From: Candidatus Fimimorpha excrementavium
GTDB taxonomy: Bacteria > Bacillota > Clostridia > Lachnospirales > Lachnospiraceae
Assembly: GCA_018710785.1 (NCBI GenBank)
Contig: DVJD01000050.1
Span: 1 to 56,836, forward strand
Reading direction: 5' to 3'
DNA length: 56,836 nt
The notes under the pieces were generated by a model. It saw only the letters and a list, made by a program, of their open reading frames with translations, was not told the origin of the DNA and did no database searches. This document shows, piece after piece, positions 36,962 through 45,541 of this stretch; the first letter of the stretch is position 1; the number at the start of each line of letters is the position of its first letter. The position numbers were made by a program, and so were the translations under genes.

Positions 36962-37334
36962 TTATAAAACCGATACAAAAAAGTCGATGAGCAAAAGGAG
37001 TACATACAAAGGGACATCACAGAGAGCCGGGATGGTGGAAACCGGTATGAAAGGTTGTATGGAATGGATTTGTGAGACGCCAGGTGAAAGGAAACGAGTA
37101 GCTGGAGCCGTAGTCCTGCGTTAAAGGATAGGGTATCGAGACTGAAGCCGTCGGAGAGGACTTCCGGGGCGGATGGTTTCCGTACTTAAATGAGTCAGAT
37201 TGGTGGCAGATATTTCCAGATTTGAAATATCTGCTTTTTTTTGCGATAAGCAATGACACAAAATCTGAGAATAGGGGTGGCACCACGACACAATCGTCCC
37301 CGGCAGAGGAACTACTTCTGCCGGGGATTTTTTG
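36962..37334 (+). promoter_or_regulatory. T-box riboswitch, probable tryptophan specifier
   Basis: Stem I begins with AGAGAG and GGATGGTGGAAACC at about 37021. On its 3' side GAA precedes TGG at 37065-37067, the position of the specifier codon, which points to tRNA-Trp. The T-box proper is at 37273-37288 (AGGGGTGGCACCACG), the part that pairs with the acceptor end of uncharged tRNA. The terminator follows: TCCCCGGCAGA at 37297-37307 with its complement at 37317-37327 and six T. Uncharged tRNA-Trp should favour antitermination and switch on the dehydrogenase and Trp importer downstream. The specifier reading is my inference; the T-box itself is clear. Confidence 0.88.
37206..37242 (+). terminator. 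Additional terminator-like hairpin inside the T-box leader
   Basis: GCAGATATTTC pairs perfectly with GAAATATCTGC across a 7-nt loop and is followed by eight T residues. It sits where stem III is expected, 30 bases before the T-box motif. It could be stem III alone or a first termination point. Confidence 0.6.
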
Positions 37335-37350
37335 TGCGATACGCCCGGAG

Positions 37351-37393
37351 GGCGACCGCCGTGCTTGCACGAGCGGGCATCCGACGGGCAACG
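37351..37393. repeat. GC-rich repeat, copy 2 (partial)
   Basis: GACCGCCGTGCTTGCACGAG and the following GGGCATCC, ACGGGCAACG match the right half of the repeat at 1934-1998. It follows directly on the T-box terminator. Confidence 0.55.
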
Positions 37394-37474
37394 GTCATCG
37401 AGCGGCAATGCCGCGAGATGAGCGAGGTATCGCGGTGATCGGATAGGGGAAAGAATCTTCCTCTATCCGATTGT

Positions 37475-37539
37475 GATAAGCATGCGGCAAGCATGGAGAG
37501 CGGCTGCCGTGCCTGCGCGGGCAGACATTTGCCGGGCAA
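37475..37539. repeat. GC-rich palindromic repeat, copy 3
   Basis: Nearly identical to 1934-1998 (GCATGCGGCAAGCATGGAGA, CGGCTGCCGTGCCTGCGCGG, GCAGACATTTGCCGGGCA). A separate hairpin (ATCGGATAGGGGAA with TTCCTCTATCCGAT, about 37437-37471) precedes it. All of this lies in the mRNA between the T-box and the first gene. Confidence 0.7.
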
Positions 37540-37580
37540 CAAACAGGCAGCTCATTGGAAAAGGAAAGGGAGGAAAAAAG

Positions 37581-38690
37581 ATGCTGACCAATTATGATGT
37601 AACGTTTCCGGAATATTCCATAGGAGACCGCGTATATGAAAAGATAGGGGCCGTGTGTCGGCCCTATGGAAATAAGGCAGTGATCGTCGGAGGAAAACAG
37701 GCGCTGGAAGCGGCTGGAGAGGAAATTTCCAAACATACGAAGGAGCAGGGCATCTCCATCACCGGAGTTTTATGGTATGGAGGAGAGGCCAGTTATGAAA
37801 ATGTGAACCGGCTGATGGAGGATCCGGCGGTGAAACAGGCCGATATGATTTTTGCAGTGGGAGGCGGAAAGGCATTGGATACGGGAAAATGTACGGCGGT
37901 GAAAATGGGAAAGCCGGTGTTTGCATTTCCGACCATCGCATCCACCTGCGCGGCGTGCACCAGCGTCTCCATCATGTATGAACCAAGCGGCGTGTTTAAG
38001 GGCCCATTTTTCTTTGAAAAACCGCCGGTTCACACCTTTATCCAGACCACAATCCTGGCGCAGGCACCCAAGCGCTATCTGTGGGCCGGGATGGGCGATA
38101 CGTATGCCAAATATTATGAATCCACCATCTCCTCGAGGGGAGAAGAGCTTCCCCACTATTATACGCTGGGAATTACCATGAGCCGGATGTGTCTGGAACC
38201 GATTCTGCTCTATGGAAAAAAGGCGTATGAAGACAATGAAAAACAGGTGGTTTCCTATGAATTGGAACAGGTGATATTGGCAATCATCGTGACCACGGCC
38301 ATGGTTTCCATACTGGTGACCAAGGAGCACAAAATTGATTACAATACGGGGATGGGCCATGCAGTGTTTTACGCCCTGACCTCTCTGGAGCATGTGGAAA
38401 AGGAACATCTTCACGGTGAGGTGGTGGCCTTTGGAATTCTGATTCTGCTGTTGGTGGATCATGACAGAGAGGAACTAAACCGGCTGTACCGCTTCCATCA
38501 GTCTGTGGGACTTCCGGTCCGCATTTCGGATATCGGCGTGACAAAAGAAGAATTGGAACAGGTTCTCCCAAAGATTGCGTCCATGCCGGATATTGCCCAT
38601 AATCCCTATCCGGTGACCTATGACATGGTAAAAGAAGCGTTTGAAGAGCTGGAAGCGATGGCTGACAGGGAAACCATTTCAGAAAGATAA
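37581..38690 (+). CDS. Iron-containing alcohol dehydrogenase, glycerol-dehydrogenase-like
   Basis: 369 residues from the ATG at 37581, after GGGAGG. The group III dehydrogenase fold shows the NAD(P) motif VGGGKALDTGK near residue 90, FPTIASTCAACTSVS, and metal ligands Asp in GMGDTYAKY, His in GMGHAVFYAL and His in HLHGEVVAFG. It is the first gene after a T-box that appears specific for tRNA-Trp, and a Trp-type importer follows. A role in reducing or oxidising an aldehyde or alcohol derived from tryptophan (for example an indole aldehyde) is possible but not shown; the substrate is unknown. Confidence 0.85.
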   Translation: MLTNYDVTFPEYSIGDRVYEKIGAVCRPYGNKAVIVGGKQALEAAGEEISKHTKEQGISITGVLWYGGEASYENVNRLMEDPAVKQADMIFAVGGGKALDTGKCTAVKMGKPVFAFPTIASTCAACTSVSIMYEPSGVFKGPFFFEKPPVHTFIQTTILAQAPKRYLWAGMGDTYAKYYESTISSRGEELPHYYTLGITMSRMCLEPILLYGKKAYEDNEKQVVSYELEQVILAIIVTTAMVSILVTKEHKIDYNTGMGHAVFYALTSLEHVEKEHLHGEVVAFGILILLLVDHDREELNRLYRFHQSVGLPVRISDIGVTKEELEQVLPKIASMPDIAHNPYPVTYDMVKEAFEELEAMADRETISER

Positions 38691-38744
38691 GAAAATAACC
38701 TGCGACGAAATGATAGAACGGAAATAAAGAAAGTGAGGACAACT

Positions 38745-39770
38745 ATGAGAAAGACAAGAAACAGGACAGCAGTTTTGGCAGCAGCCGTGATGACATTGGC
38801 CATGGTGACCGGATGCGGGACGGATGGCGCTTCGGTGGACAGCCAAGCACAGGCGGATGGATCGGCCAGCGGGAATTCTTTGAGAATCGGTGTGGTACAG
38901 ATGATGGATAACGGAGCATTTTCCGATATGCGGGAAGGATATATGGAGAAACTGCAGGAGCTGTATCCGGATCGGGAAGTGGAATTTGTCTATGAGAATG
39001 CACAGGGGGATGCCTCCGCACTGAATACCATCTGTCAGCAGATGGCAGACAGCGATCTGGATGCCATTGCCACCATCGCGACTCCGGCTTCCCAGGCCAT
39101 GGTCAATATGGAAATTGATACGCCGGTATTTTTTGTGGCTGTATCCGATCCGGTGGGGGCCGGGCTGATTACGGATATGGAGAAGCCGGATAAAAATGCG
39201 ACGGGAACTTCCAATGCCATTCCGGTGGAAGACATTTTCGCCCTGTGTGATGAGCTGACACCGGGCTGCGAGACCTATGGCCTTTTGTATAATACCAGCG
39301 AGGCCAATTCGGTGTCCACAGTGGAAAAAGCCAAGGAATATCTGGATTCCAAAGGGATTTCCTATGTGGAACAGGTGGTGACGAATTCCTCAGAAGTGCA
39401 GCAGGCAGCGCAGGCGCTGATGGGACAGGTGGACGCGGTATTTGTGCCCAATGACAGTATGATTCAGAGCGCCATGAGTCTGGTGACGGAAGAAGCCAGG
39501 GAGGCGAAGGTGCCGGTCTATGGCAGTTCGGCGGTTATGGTGGAGTCCGGCGCATTTGCCACCATCGCCATCAGTGATAAGGAAATCGGCGCCATGACGG
39601 CAGAGATGACGGCCGAATATTTGAATGGAACAGCTGTGACGGATATTCCATCCATCGTGGTTCCGGCATCTTCCACGGTGATTAATCAGACGACCGCAGA
39701 TGCCCTGGGCGTTACTTTTACGGATGATGTGAAGAATTCTGCCACATTTATAACAGAGACAACCAACTAG
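38745..39770 (+). CDS. trpX: ABC importer substrate-binding lipoprotein, TrpX-like
   Basis: 341 residues from the ATG at 38745 (the open frame extends four codons earlier). Lipobox MVTGC with Cys24. The rest is the ABC_sub_bind fold (RIGVVQMMDNGAFSDMREGY, then IATPASQAMVN and FVAVSDPVGAGL). Proteins of this kind bind aromatic amino acids in the TrpXYZ system; T-box control by a probable Trp codon supports that here. Permease and ATPase follow in order. Confidence 0.82.
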   Translation: MRKTRNRTAVLAAAVMTLAMVTGCGTDGASVDSQAQADGSASGNSLRIGVVQMMDNGAFSDMREGYMEKLQELYPDREVEFVYENAQGDASALNTICQQMADSDLDAIATIATPASQAMVNMEIDTPVFFVAVSDPVGAGLITDMEKPDKNATGTSNAIPVEDIFALCDELTPGCETYGLLYNTSEANSVSTVEKAKEYLDSKGISYVEQVVTNSSEVQQAAQALMGQVDAVFVPNDSMIQSAMSLVTEEAREAKVPVYGSSAVMVESGAFATIAISDKEIGAMTAEMTAEYLNGTAVTDIPSIVVPASSTVINQTTADALGVTFTDDVKNSATFITETTN

Positions 39771-39782
39771 GAGGAAAAGAGG

Positions 39783-40685
39783 ATGTCATTACTGATCGGT
39801 TCCCTTCAGCTGGGATTCCTGTACGGGATCATGGCCCTTGGGATTTACATTACCTTTCGTATCTTAAATATACCGGATCTGACGACCGAGGGCAGCTTTA
39901 CGCTGGGGCTGGCGGTTTCCGGGATGATGACCATAAGCGGCCATCCATGGCTGGGCATTTTGATGGCGGCGTTGGCCGGAGCGGCAGCGGGGGCTGTGAC
40001 CGGACTTCTGCAGACAAAACTGGGGATCCATGCGGTTCTGGCCGGGATCCTCACCATGAGCGGTCTGTATACGGTGAACCTGATGATTTTGGGCAGCCGG
40101 TCCAATCTGAGTCTGATCGGTTCGGATACCTTGTTTAAGCAAATTCAGGATCTGTTTTCCGTGGATAAGGATGCAGCTTATCTGATCATCGCCGTATTGG
40201 CAGCCGTCTTGTTTGCGGCGGGACTCATCGCATTTTTCAGAACCCATCTGGGCCTTTGCATCCGTGCAACAGGAGATAACGAGGACATGGTCAGCGCTTC
40301 GTCCATTGATGTGCATGCTATGAAAATCATCGCACTGGCAGTCAGCAATGCCTGTGTGGCAGTCAGCGGCGGTCTGATCGCCCAATATCAGGGCTTTGCC
40401 GACATCAGCTCCGGGACGGGAATGCTGGTGGTCGGTCTGGCATCCGTCATCATCGGAGAAGTATTTACCGGAAAACGGAGCCTGGCGGTGGGACTTTGCT
40501 CCTCGGTGCTGGGGTCCATTGTGTATCGGTTTATCATCGCGCTGGCCATGAAGAGTCCCATCTTCCCGGCATACGCGCTGAAGCTGGTCTCGGCAGTCAT
40601 CGTGGCAGCGGCGCTGGCGATTCCGGTGATTCGGTATCAATATTCCATGAGAAAGAAGAAAAAGGAGGCAGGTACCCATGCTTGA
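39783..40685 (+). CDS. trpY: ABC importer permease, TrpY-like
   Basis: 300 residues, start after AGGAGG. Eight or so membrane helices of the branched-chain amino-acid permease type (LivH-like), with TFRILNIPDLTTEGSFTLG at the N-terminus. It should form the homodimeric channel for the amino acid delivered by the upstream lipoprotein. Its end overlaps the ATPase gene by eight bases. Confidence 0.85.
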   Translation: MSLLIGSLQLGFLYGIMALGIYITFRILNIPDLTTEGSFTLGLAVSGMMTISGHPWLGILMAALAGAAAGAVTGLLQTKLGIHAVLAGILTMSGLYTVNLMILGSRSNLSLIGSDTLFKQIQDLFSVDKDAAYLIIAVLAAVLFAAGLIAFFRTHLGLCIRATGDNEDMVSASSIDVHAMKIIALAVSNACVAVSGGLIAQYQGFADISSGTGMLVVGLASVIIGEVFTGKRSLAVGLCSSVLGSIVYRFIIALAMKSPIFPAYALKLVSAVIVAAALAIPVIRYQYSMRKKKKEAGTHA

Positions 40686-41475
40686 CATCATCCGCGCAAA
40701 AAAAGTATTTCTTCCGGGGACGCCCAATGAGCACACTGCCCTGGATGGACTGGATTTCCATATGGAGAAAGGGGATTTTGTAACCATCGTCGGTTCCAAC
40801 GGCGCCGGAAAATCCACATTGTTCAACGCCATCTGCGGGAATTTCTGGCTGGATGAGGGGAAAATCATGCTGGACGGAACCGATATCACGTATCTGCCGG
40901 AACATAAAAGGGCAAGAGCCGTCGGGAGGGTGTTTCAGGATCCCATGCGGGGGACCGCGCCGAACCTGACGATTGAAGAAAATCTTGCGCTGGCCTATAC
41001 AAGAAGAGAGAGAAAACCATTTCGCCGGGCCGTGCGCAGACAGGAGCAGGAATTGTTTCGCGAACAATTATCCAGGTATCACATGGATCTGGAGAATCGG
41101 ATGAAGACAAAGGTGGGACTTTTGTCGGGCGGGCAAAGACAGGTGGTTACCCTTTTGATGTGTACGCTGGTGATTCCAAAGCTTCTTTTATTGGATGAAC
41201 ATACGGCGGCCCTGGATCCTGCCACCGCGGAACGGATCATGGAGATCACAAAAGAAGTGGTCAAAGAAAACGGGCTGACGACGCTGATGATTACCCACAA
41301 TCTGAGTTCGGCCCTGAATACCGGAAACCGCACGATTATGATGGACAGCGGATCCATTATTCTGGATATCCGGGGCGAGGAACGGGACCGGATGACGATT
41401 GATTCCATGCTGGAGCTCTACGCTGAGAAGAAAAAGAAAGAATTTGATAATGACAGGATTTTGCTGTCGCAGTGA
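40678..41475 (+). CDS. trpZ: ABC importer ATPase, TrpZ-like
   Basis: 265 residues. Walker A GSNGAGKST, signature LLSGGQRQ, Walker B KLLLLDEHTAALD and the switch His in MITHNLSSA are all intact. It energises the permease and completes the operon core. Start at 40678 within the permease end indicates coupling. Confidence 0.9.
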   Translation: MLDIIRAKKVFLPGTPNEHTALDGLDFHMEKGDFVTIVGSNGAGKSTLFNAICGNFWLDEGKIMLDGTDITYLPEHKRARAVGRVFQDPMRGTAPNLTIEENLALAYTRRERKPFRRAVRRQEQELFREQLSRYHMDLENRMKTKVGLLSGGQRQVVTLLMCTLVIPKLLLLDEHTAALDPATAERIMEITKEVVKENGLTTLMITHNLSSALNTGNRTIMMDSGSIILDIRGEERDRMTIDSMLELYAEKKKKEFDNDRILLSQ

Positions 41476-41488
41476 TGGGAGGAAGAAG

Positions 41489-41932
41489 ATGGTTATTGGG
41501 ATTATCGGAGAAAGCTGTACGGGGAAGTCTACTCTTGCAGAAAAGCTGAAAGATTTGCTTCATGCCGAAGTCTATACGGGCAAGGATTATTTACGTCTCG
41601 CAAAGAATGAAGCGACTGCAAAAAAACTCTTTCAGAAACGTTTGGATGAGGCTTCTGACGGCCAATCTGTCATCTATGTGATTTCTGAAAAAGAGCATTT
41701 GCCGCTGCTGCCCCAAAAGGCTTTTCGAGTGCTTGTCACAGCGGATTTGGATGTGATTCAGGAAAGGTTCGCTCAGCGAATAGGTGGAGAGCTTCCAGCC
41801 CCTGTGGCAGCTATGCTGGAAAAAAAACATGGTTGTTTTGATCATGAAGCGCATGACATTCATGTCGTATCTGGTCAGAGTGATCTCGATGAAGTATGTG
41901 TTTCCATCCGGAATAGGATCAATGAGCGTTAA
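41489..41932 (+). CDS. Small P-loop kinase-like protein
   Basis: 147 residues from the ATG at 41489, after GGGAGGAAGAAG. The P-loop GESCTGKST near residue 7 and a nucleoside/adenylate-kinase-like layout (AQRIGGELPAPVAAMLEKK as a lid-like segment, DIHVVSGQSDLDEV near the end) resemble the cytidylate-kinase-like group. It lies 13 bases after trpZ and may be cotranscribed. Its substrate is unknown. CRISPR leader 1 begins 80 bases downstream. Confidence 0.72.
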   Translation: MVIGIIGESCTGKSTLAEKLKDLLHAEVYTGKDYLRLAKNEATAKKLFQKRLDEASDGQSVIYVISEKEHLPLLPQKAFRVLVTADLDVIQERFAQRIGGELPAPVAAMLEKKHGCFDHEAHDIHVVSGQSDLDEVCVSIRNRINER

Positions 41933-42013
41933 AGTGTGGAAGGGCGGATTCATGGCCGAATTGTCTTGGTGAACGAGAATTAAGCAAAAGAAATGTTGTT
42001 GAAAAGACTTAAA

Positions 42014-42176
42014 TTTCCCAGGCGGAGAAATCGAAAACATGTCAGAAGGCTTGTAGATACAAGGAAAAGTAAGATGGCGGTAAAAAGTGAAACTCGCCTG
42101 GGAAAAGTGAAAGAAAAGCTTGATTTTATGGAGGAAATTCGATATAGTAGAGAAAGAAAATGTAGGAAATATGTTG
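42014..42176 (+). promoter_or_regulatory. CRISPR leader 1 with inverted repeat and promoter
   Basis: TTTCCCAGGCG at 42014-42024 and its exact complement CGCCTGGGAAA at 42095-42105 form an 11-bp inverted repeat. A promoter follows: TTGATT at 42120-42125, 17 bp, TATAGT at 42143-42148. AATGTAGGAAATATGTTG abuts the first repeat. Every one of these elements recurs in leader 2. An open frame across this region (41993-42193) is not a gene. Confidence 0.8.
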
Positions 42177-44565
42177 GTTTAATAGTAATATAGGATATAT
42201 TGAAACGTGCAGTAATTGCGGAAAGCGGTTTCAGACCAGTCCGGTTTAATAGTAATATAGGATATATTGAAACTATTTGGAGCAGCTGGAATAATTATAG
42301 GCAACTTTGTTTAATAGTAATATAGGATATATTGAAACATACCAAAGAAATTAAGAAAATCTGATAAAACAAATGTTTAATAGTAATATAGGATATATTG
42401 AAACCATACATAAAATTGTAGGGATAACAGAACAGTTTATGTTTAATAGTAATATAGGATATATTGAAACGTGTTTTCATTATCTCTGTGTAAAGGTGTT
42501 ATAAGTTTAATAGTAATATAGGATATATTGAAACCCGTTTAGAAATGCGTATTTGTTGATCGGCGATGGCGTTTAATAGTAATATAGGATATATTGAAAC
42601 TATTCTCCACCCTTTCACTGTTGCATTTCTGATAATCGTTTAATAGTAATATAGGATATATTGAAACATGACATTTTGGAAGTGATCGGAAAGCCAAGAA
42701 TGTTTAATAGTAATATAGGATATATTGAAACAAGCACATCAAAATGGCCGCCAAAAATTTCGGAGAGTTTAATAGTAATATAGGATATATTGAAACCCCT
42801 TAATCTTAGTCCATGTGTATTTTTTAGGGTCGTTTAATAGTAATATAGGATATATTGAAACCTAACGACGAGTGGGCGGCACTGGCCCGTCAGAGCGTTT
42901 AATAGTAATATAGGATATATTGAAACCGCAGCGCCTTGATTTGAGGCCCCGAAGCGTTGCACGTTTAATAGTAATATAGGATATATTGAAACTCACCGGT
43001 TGCGGAGATTATTGCCTGGCGTCCGCTTGTTTAATAGTAATATAGGATATATTGAAACATATTTAATCAGACAACATTCCTGCGTATATAATGTTTAATA
43101 GTAATATAGGATATATTGAAACATATGAAGGCAAGAAAAAAGGCTGCCCGAGTTTCCGTTTAATAGTAATATAGGATATATTGAAACTATACCGGACACT
43201 CTTCGCAAACTTCCTGTTCTGGTTTAATAGTAATATAGGATATATTGAAACGCTATACGTGAATCTTCAATCTGTTTCTGCCGTTCGTTTAATAGTAATA
43301 TAGGATATATTGAAACCACATAAGGCTGGTCAGGCGGCGGCCAGCCGGGAGTTTAATAGTAATATAGGATATATTGAAACCCTTTTGATACCGAAAAATA
43401 TACGCCGTGATTTGACGTTTAATAGTAATATAGGATATATTGAAACGATCGATTCTGACGATGGCATACTTTTGAATGTATGTTTAATAGTAATATAGGA
43501 TATATTGAAACCTAACAGCAATAACTTCTTTTGTAAAGTTCTTTGCGTTTAATAGTAATATAGGATATATTGAAACTTCTTTTATCACTGCATCCTCTGT
43601 GCTTTCTTCGGTTTAATAGTAATATAGGATATATTGAAACAGATAAAACCGGATAATCTTTGTGAGAATAGAAAACGTTTAATAGTAATATAGGATATAT
43701 TGAAACTACATCCGTACAATGGCGAGTCTGGATCCGTGTCCTGTTTAATAGTAATATAGGATATATTGAAACTCTGGTGCACGTATCCACTCACCGCAAT
43801 TCGGGCAAAGTTTAATAGTAATATAGGATATATTGAAACACCAGAGAGGTGAGCGTGGTCGCTTGGATCGGCTCGTTTAATAGTAATATAGGATATATTG
43901 AAACAAACGCCGGGATTTGGACAATATAGCGGCTACAGCGTTTAATAGTAATATAGGATATATTGAAACATCTTCTGGGCGGAAGATGTAACGTCGGAAA
44001 AATAGTTTAATAGTAATATAGGATATATTGAAACTCGGCGATCTTGTGCTCGATATATTCGGCGAGCTTGCGTTTAATAGTAATATAGGATATATTGAAA
44101 CCACAGCATTGACACACTGACGCCCCACTGCGTCGTGTTTAATAGTAATATAGGATATATTGAAACATCGGCGAACAGGAGGGCAAACAAGAGGCAAGCA
44201 GGTTTAATAGTAATATAGGATATATTGAAACATACCGCTCACAACAAGTTCCGCACTCAACACATCTCGTTTAATAGTAATATAGGATATATTGAAACAT
44301 ATGAAGGCCAGAAAAAAGGCTGCCCGAGTTGCCGGTTTAATAGTAATATAGGATATATTGAAACGGTACTTGACTTGTTCCTTATCCTCTTCTGTCATGT
44401 TTAATAGTAATATAGGATATATTGAAACACCTACCAAGCAACAGGGCAAACGCTCCAGAAACAGTTTAATAGTAATATAGGATATGATATATTGAAACAA
44501 CATTGAGAGTAGTTACTGCCAAGGTACGCAGAATATTTAATAGTAATATTAAGATATATTGAAAC
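42177..44565 (+). CRISPR. CRISPR array 1 (type I-B), 37 repeats plus a remnant
   Basis: Repeats of 30 bp begin GTTTAATAGTAATATAGG and end in ATTGAAAC, the typical I-B 5' handle. AATATA-GGA-TATATT inside each repeat forms the hairpin for Cas6. Repeats 1-35 are identical; spacers are 34-37 nt. Repeat 36 (44464-44498) has a 5-bp GATAT duplication, repeat 37 (44535-44565) is mutated, and a broken copy starts at 44594. Decay at this end and the leader at the other give the orientation. Spacers 15 (43123-43157) and 33 (44299-44334) are near-identical. Confidence 0.98.
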
Positions 44566-44707
44566 ATATATTTTATTTTGTTTCAAAAATATGATTTAAT
44601 AGTAATATTGGATATAAGAAGATTCATGAATATTTTGATGTATTATTCAATATAGTTTACATTAATATAATCAATATACTTTATTTTGTTAAAATTCAAA
44701 ATTACTA

Positions 44708-44736
44708 TTGCATAAAAAGAGATAATCTGCTATACT
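44708..44736 (+). promoter_or_regulatory. Promoter of the cas operon
   Basis: TTGCAT at 44708-44713, 17 bp, TATACT at 44731-44736, in very AT-rich DNA between the decayed array end and cas6. Confidence 0.65.
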
Positions 44737-44799
44737 AAATACAGATCACTTAAAAAACACAGATATTTAGCTAAAAAATTAAAAAAAGGAGTAAACATC

Positions 44800-45498
44800 A
44801 TGCTGGTATTTGAATATCGATTAAAGGTGCGCATGAAAAAGAATATTGCCTATGAGGAATGTGCGGAAAAGATAGGCCATTTTATTGACAGTGCCCTTTG
44901 CAAAGATAAGGAATATCTGGAATTTCACAGAAAAACGGGATACAAGTGGTACACATTTGACTTGCCTGCGCCCATCGAACCGGGCAAGGTCTATCAAGTA
45001 AGTAAAACATACTATTTTCGTATCCGTACCGTACTCCAGAATCTGGCGGAGTATTTTTCAAGATCCCTCATATATCACATTACGGATGAAATGGTGGGAT
45101 TGACGGGAGAATTGAGGATTATTCCGAAAAAACCATTGGAAAAGCTATTTTCTTTGACGCCTTTAATCCAGCTTACGGATCACGGATATTGGAGAGATCA
45201 TTTGAGTCTGGAAGAGTTTGAAAACCAGATCAAGGTGAATCTGATAAAAAAATATAACATGCTGAATCAGTGCCGGATAGAAGACGAGAGTTTTCATTTA
45301 TATCGGGGGATCGTATTTAAAAATAAAAAGCCAGTAAAGGTGAAATATAAGAATATTACTCTTCTGGGGGATAAGATAGAAATTATGGCGGAAACCAATC
45401 CCATGGCACAGGAACTGCTGTATTTGTCCATCGGATGCGGTATGGGAGCCCATAATTCCCGTGGCGCTGGTTTTATGGGGTACAAATATTTGGATTAG
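44800..45498 (+). CDS. cas6: CRISPR endoribonuclease Cas6
   Basis: 232 residues, start after AAAGGAG. RAMP fold with the C-terminal Gly-rich loop GCGMGAHNSRGAGFMG that defines Cas6. His43 in EFHRKTGYKW is a candidate catalytic His, by position only. It cuts the repeat RNA 3' of the hairpin to leave an 8-nt AUUGAAAC handle. As the only Cas6 here it must accept both repeat types flanking the operon. Confidence 0.93.
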   Translation: MLVFEYRLKVRMKKNIAYEECAEKIGHFIDSALCKDKEYLEFHRKTGYKWYTFDLPAPIEPGKVYQVSKTYYFRIRTVLQNLAEYFSRSLIYHITDEMVGLTGELRIIPKKPLEKLFSLTPLIQLTDHGYWRDHLSLEEFENQIKVNLIKKYNMLNQCRIEDESFHLYRGIVFKNKKPVKVKYKNITLLGDKIEIMAETNPMAQELLYLSIGCGMGAHNSRGAGFMGYKYLD

Positions 45499-45541
45499 AT
45501 CGACGGATTATGTGTAATATCCACAGATAGGAGGTGGCGAA

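Noticed and set aside
41993-42193. 66-codon frame over CRISPR leader 1
   Set aside because: It runs into the first repeat, and the region is conserved with leader 2 at DNA level without a shared frame.
42295-44503. Open frames on both strands through array 1 with repeated NISYITIK or SIYPILLLN segments
   Set aside because: They are translations of the CRISPR repeat and follow its period; no ribosome sites.
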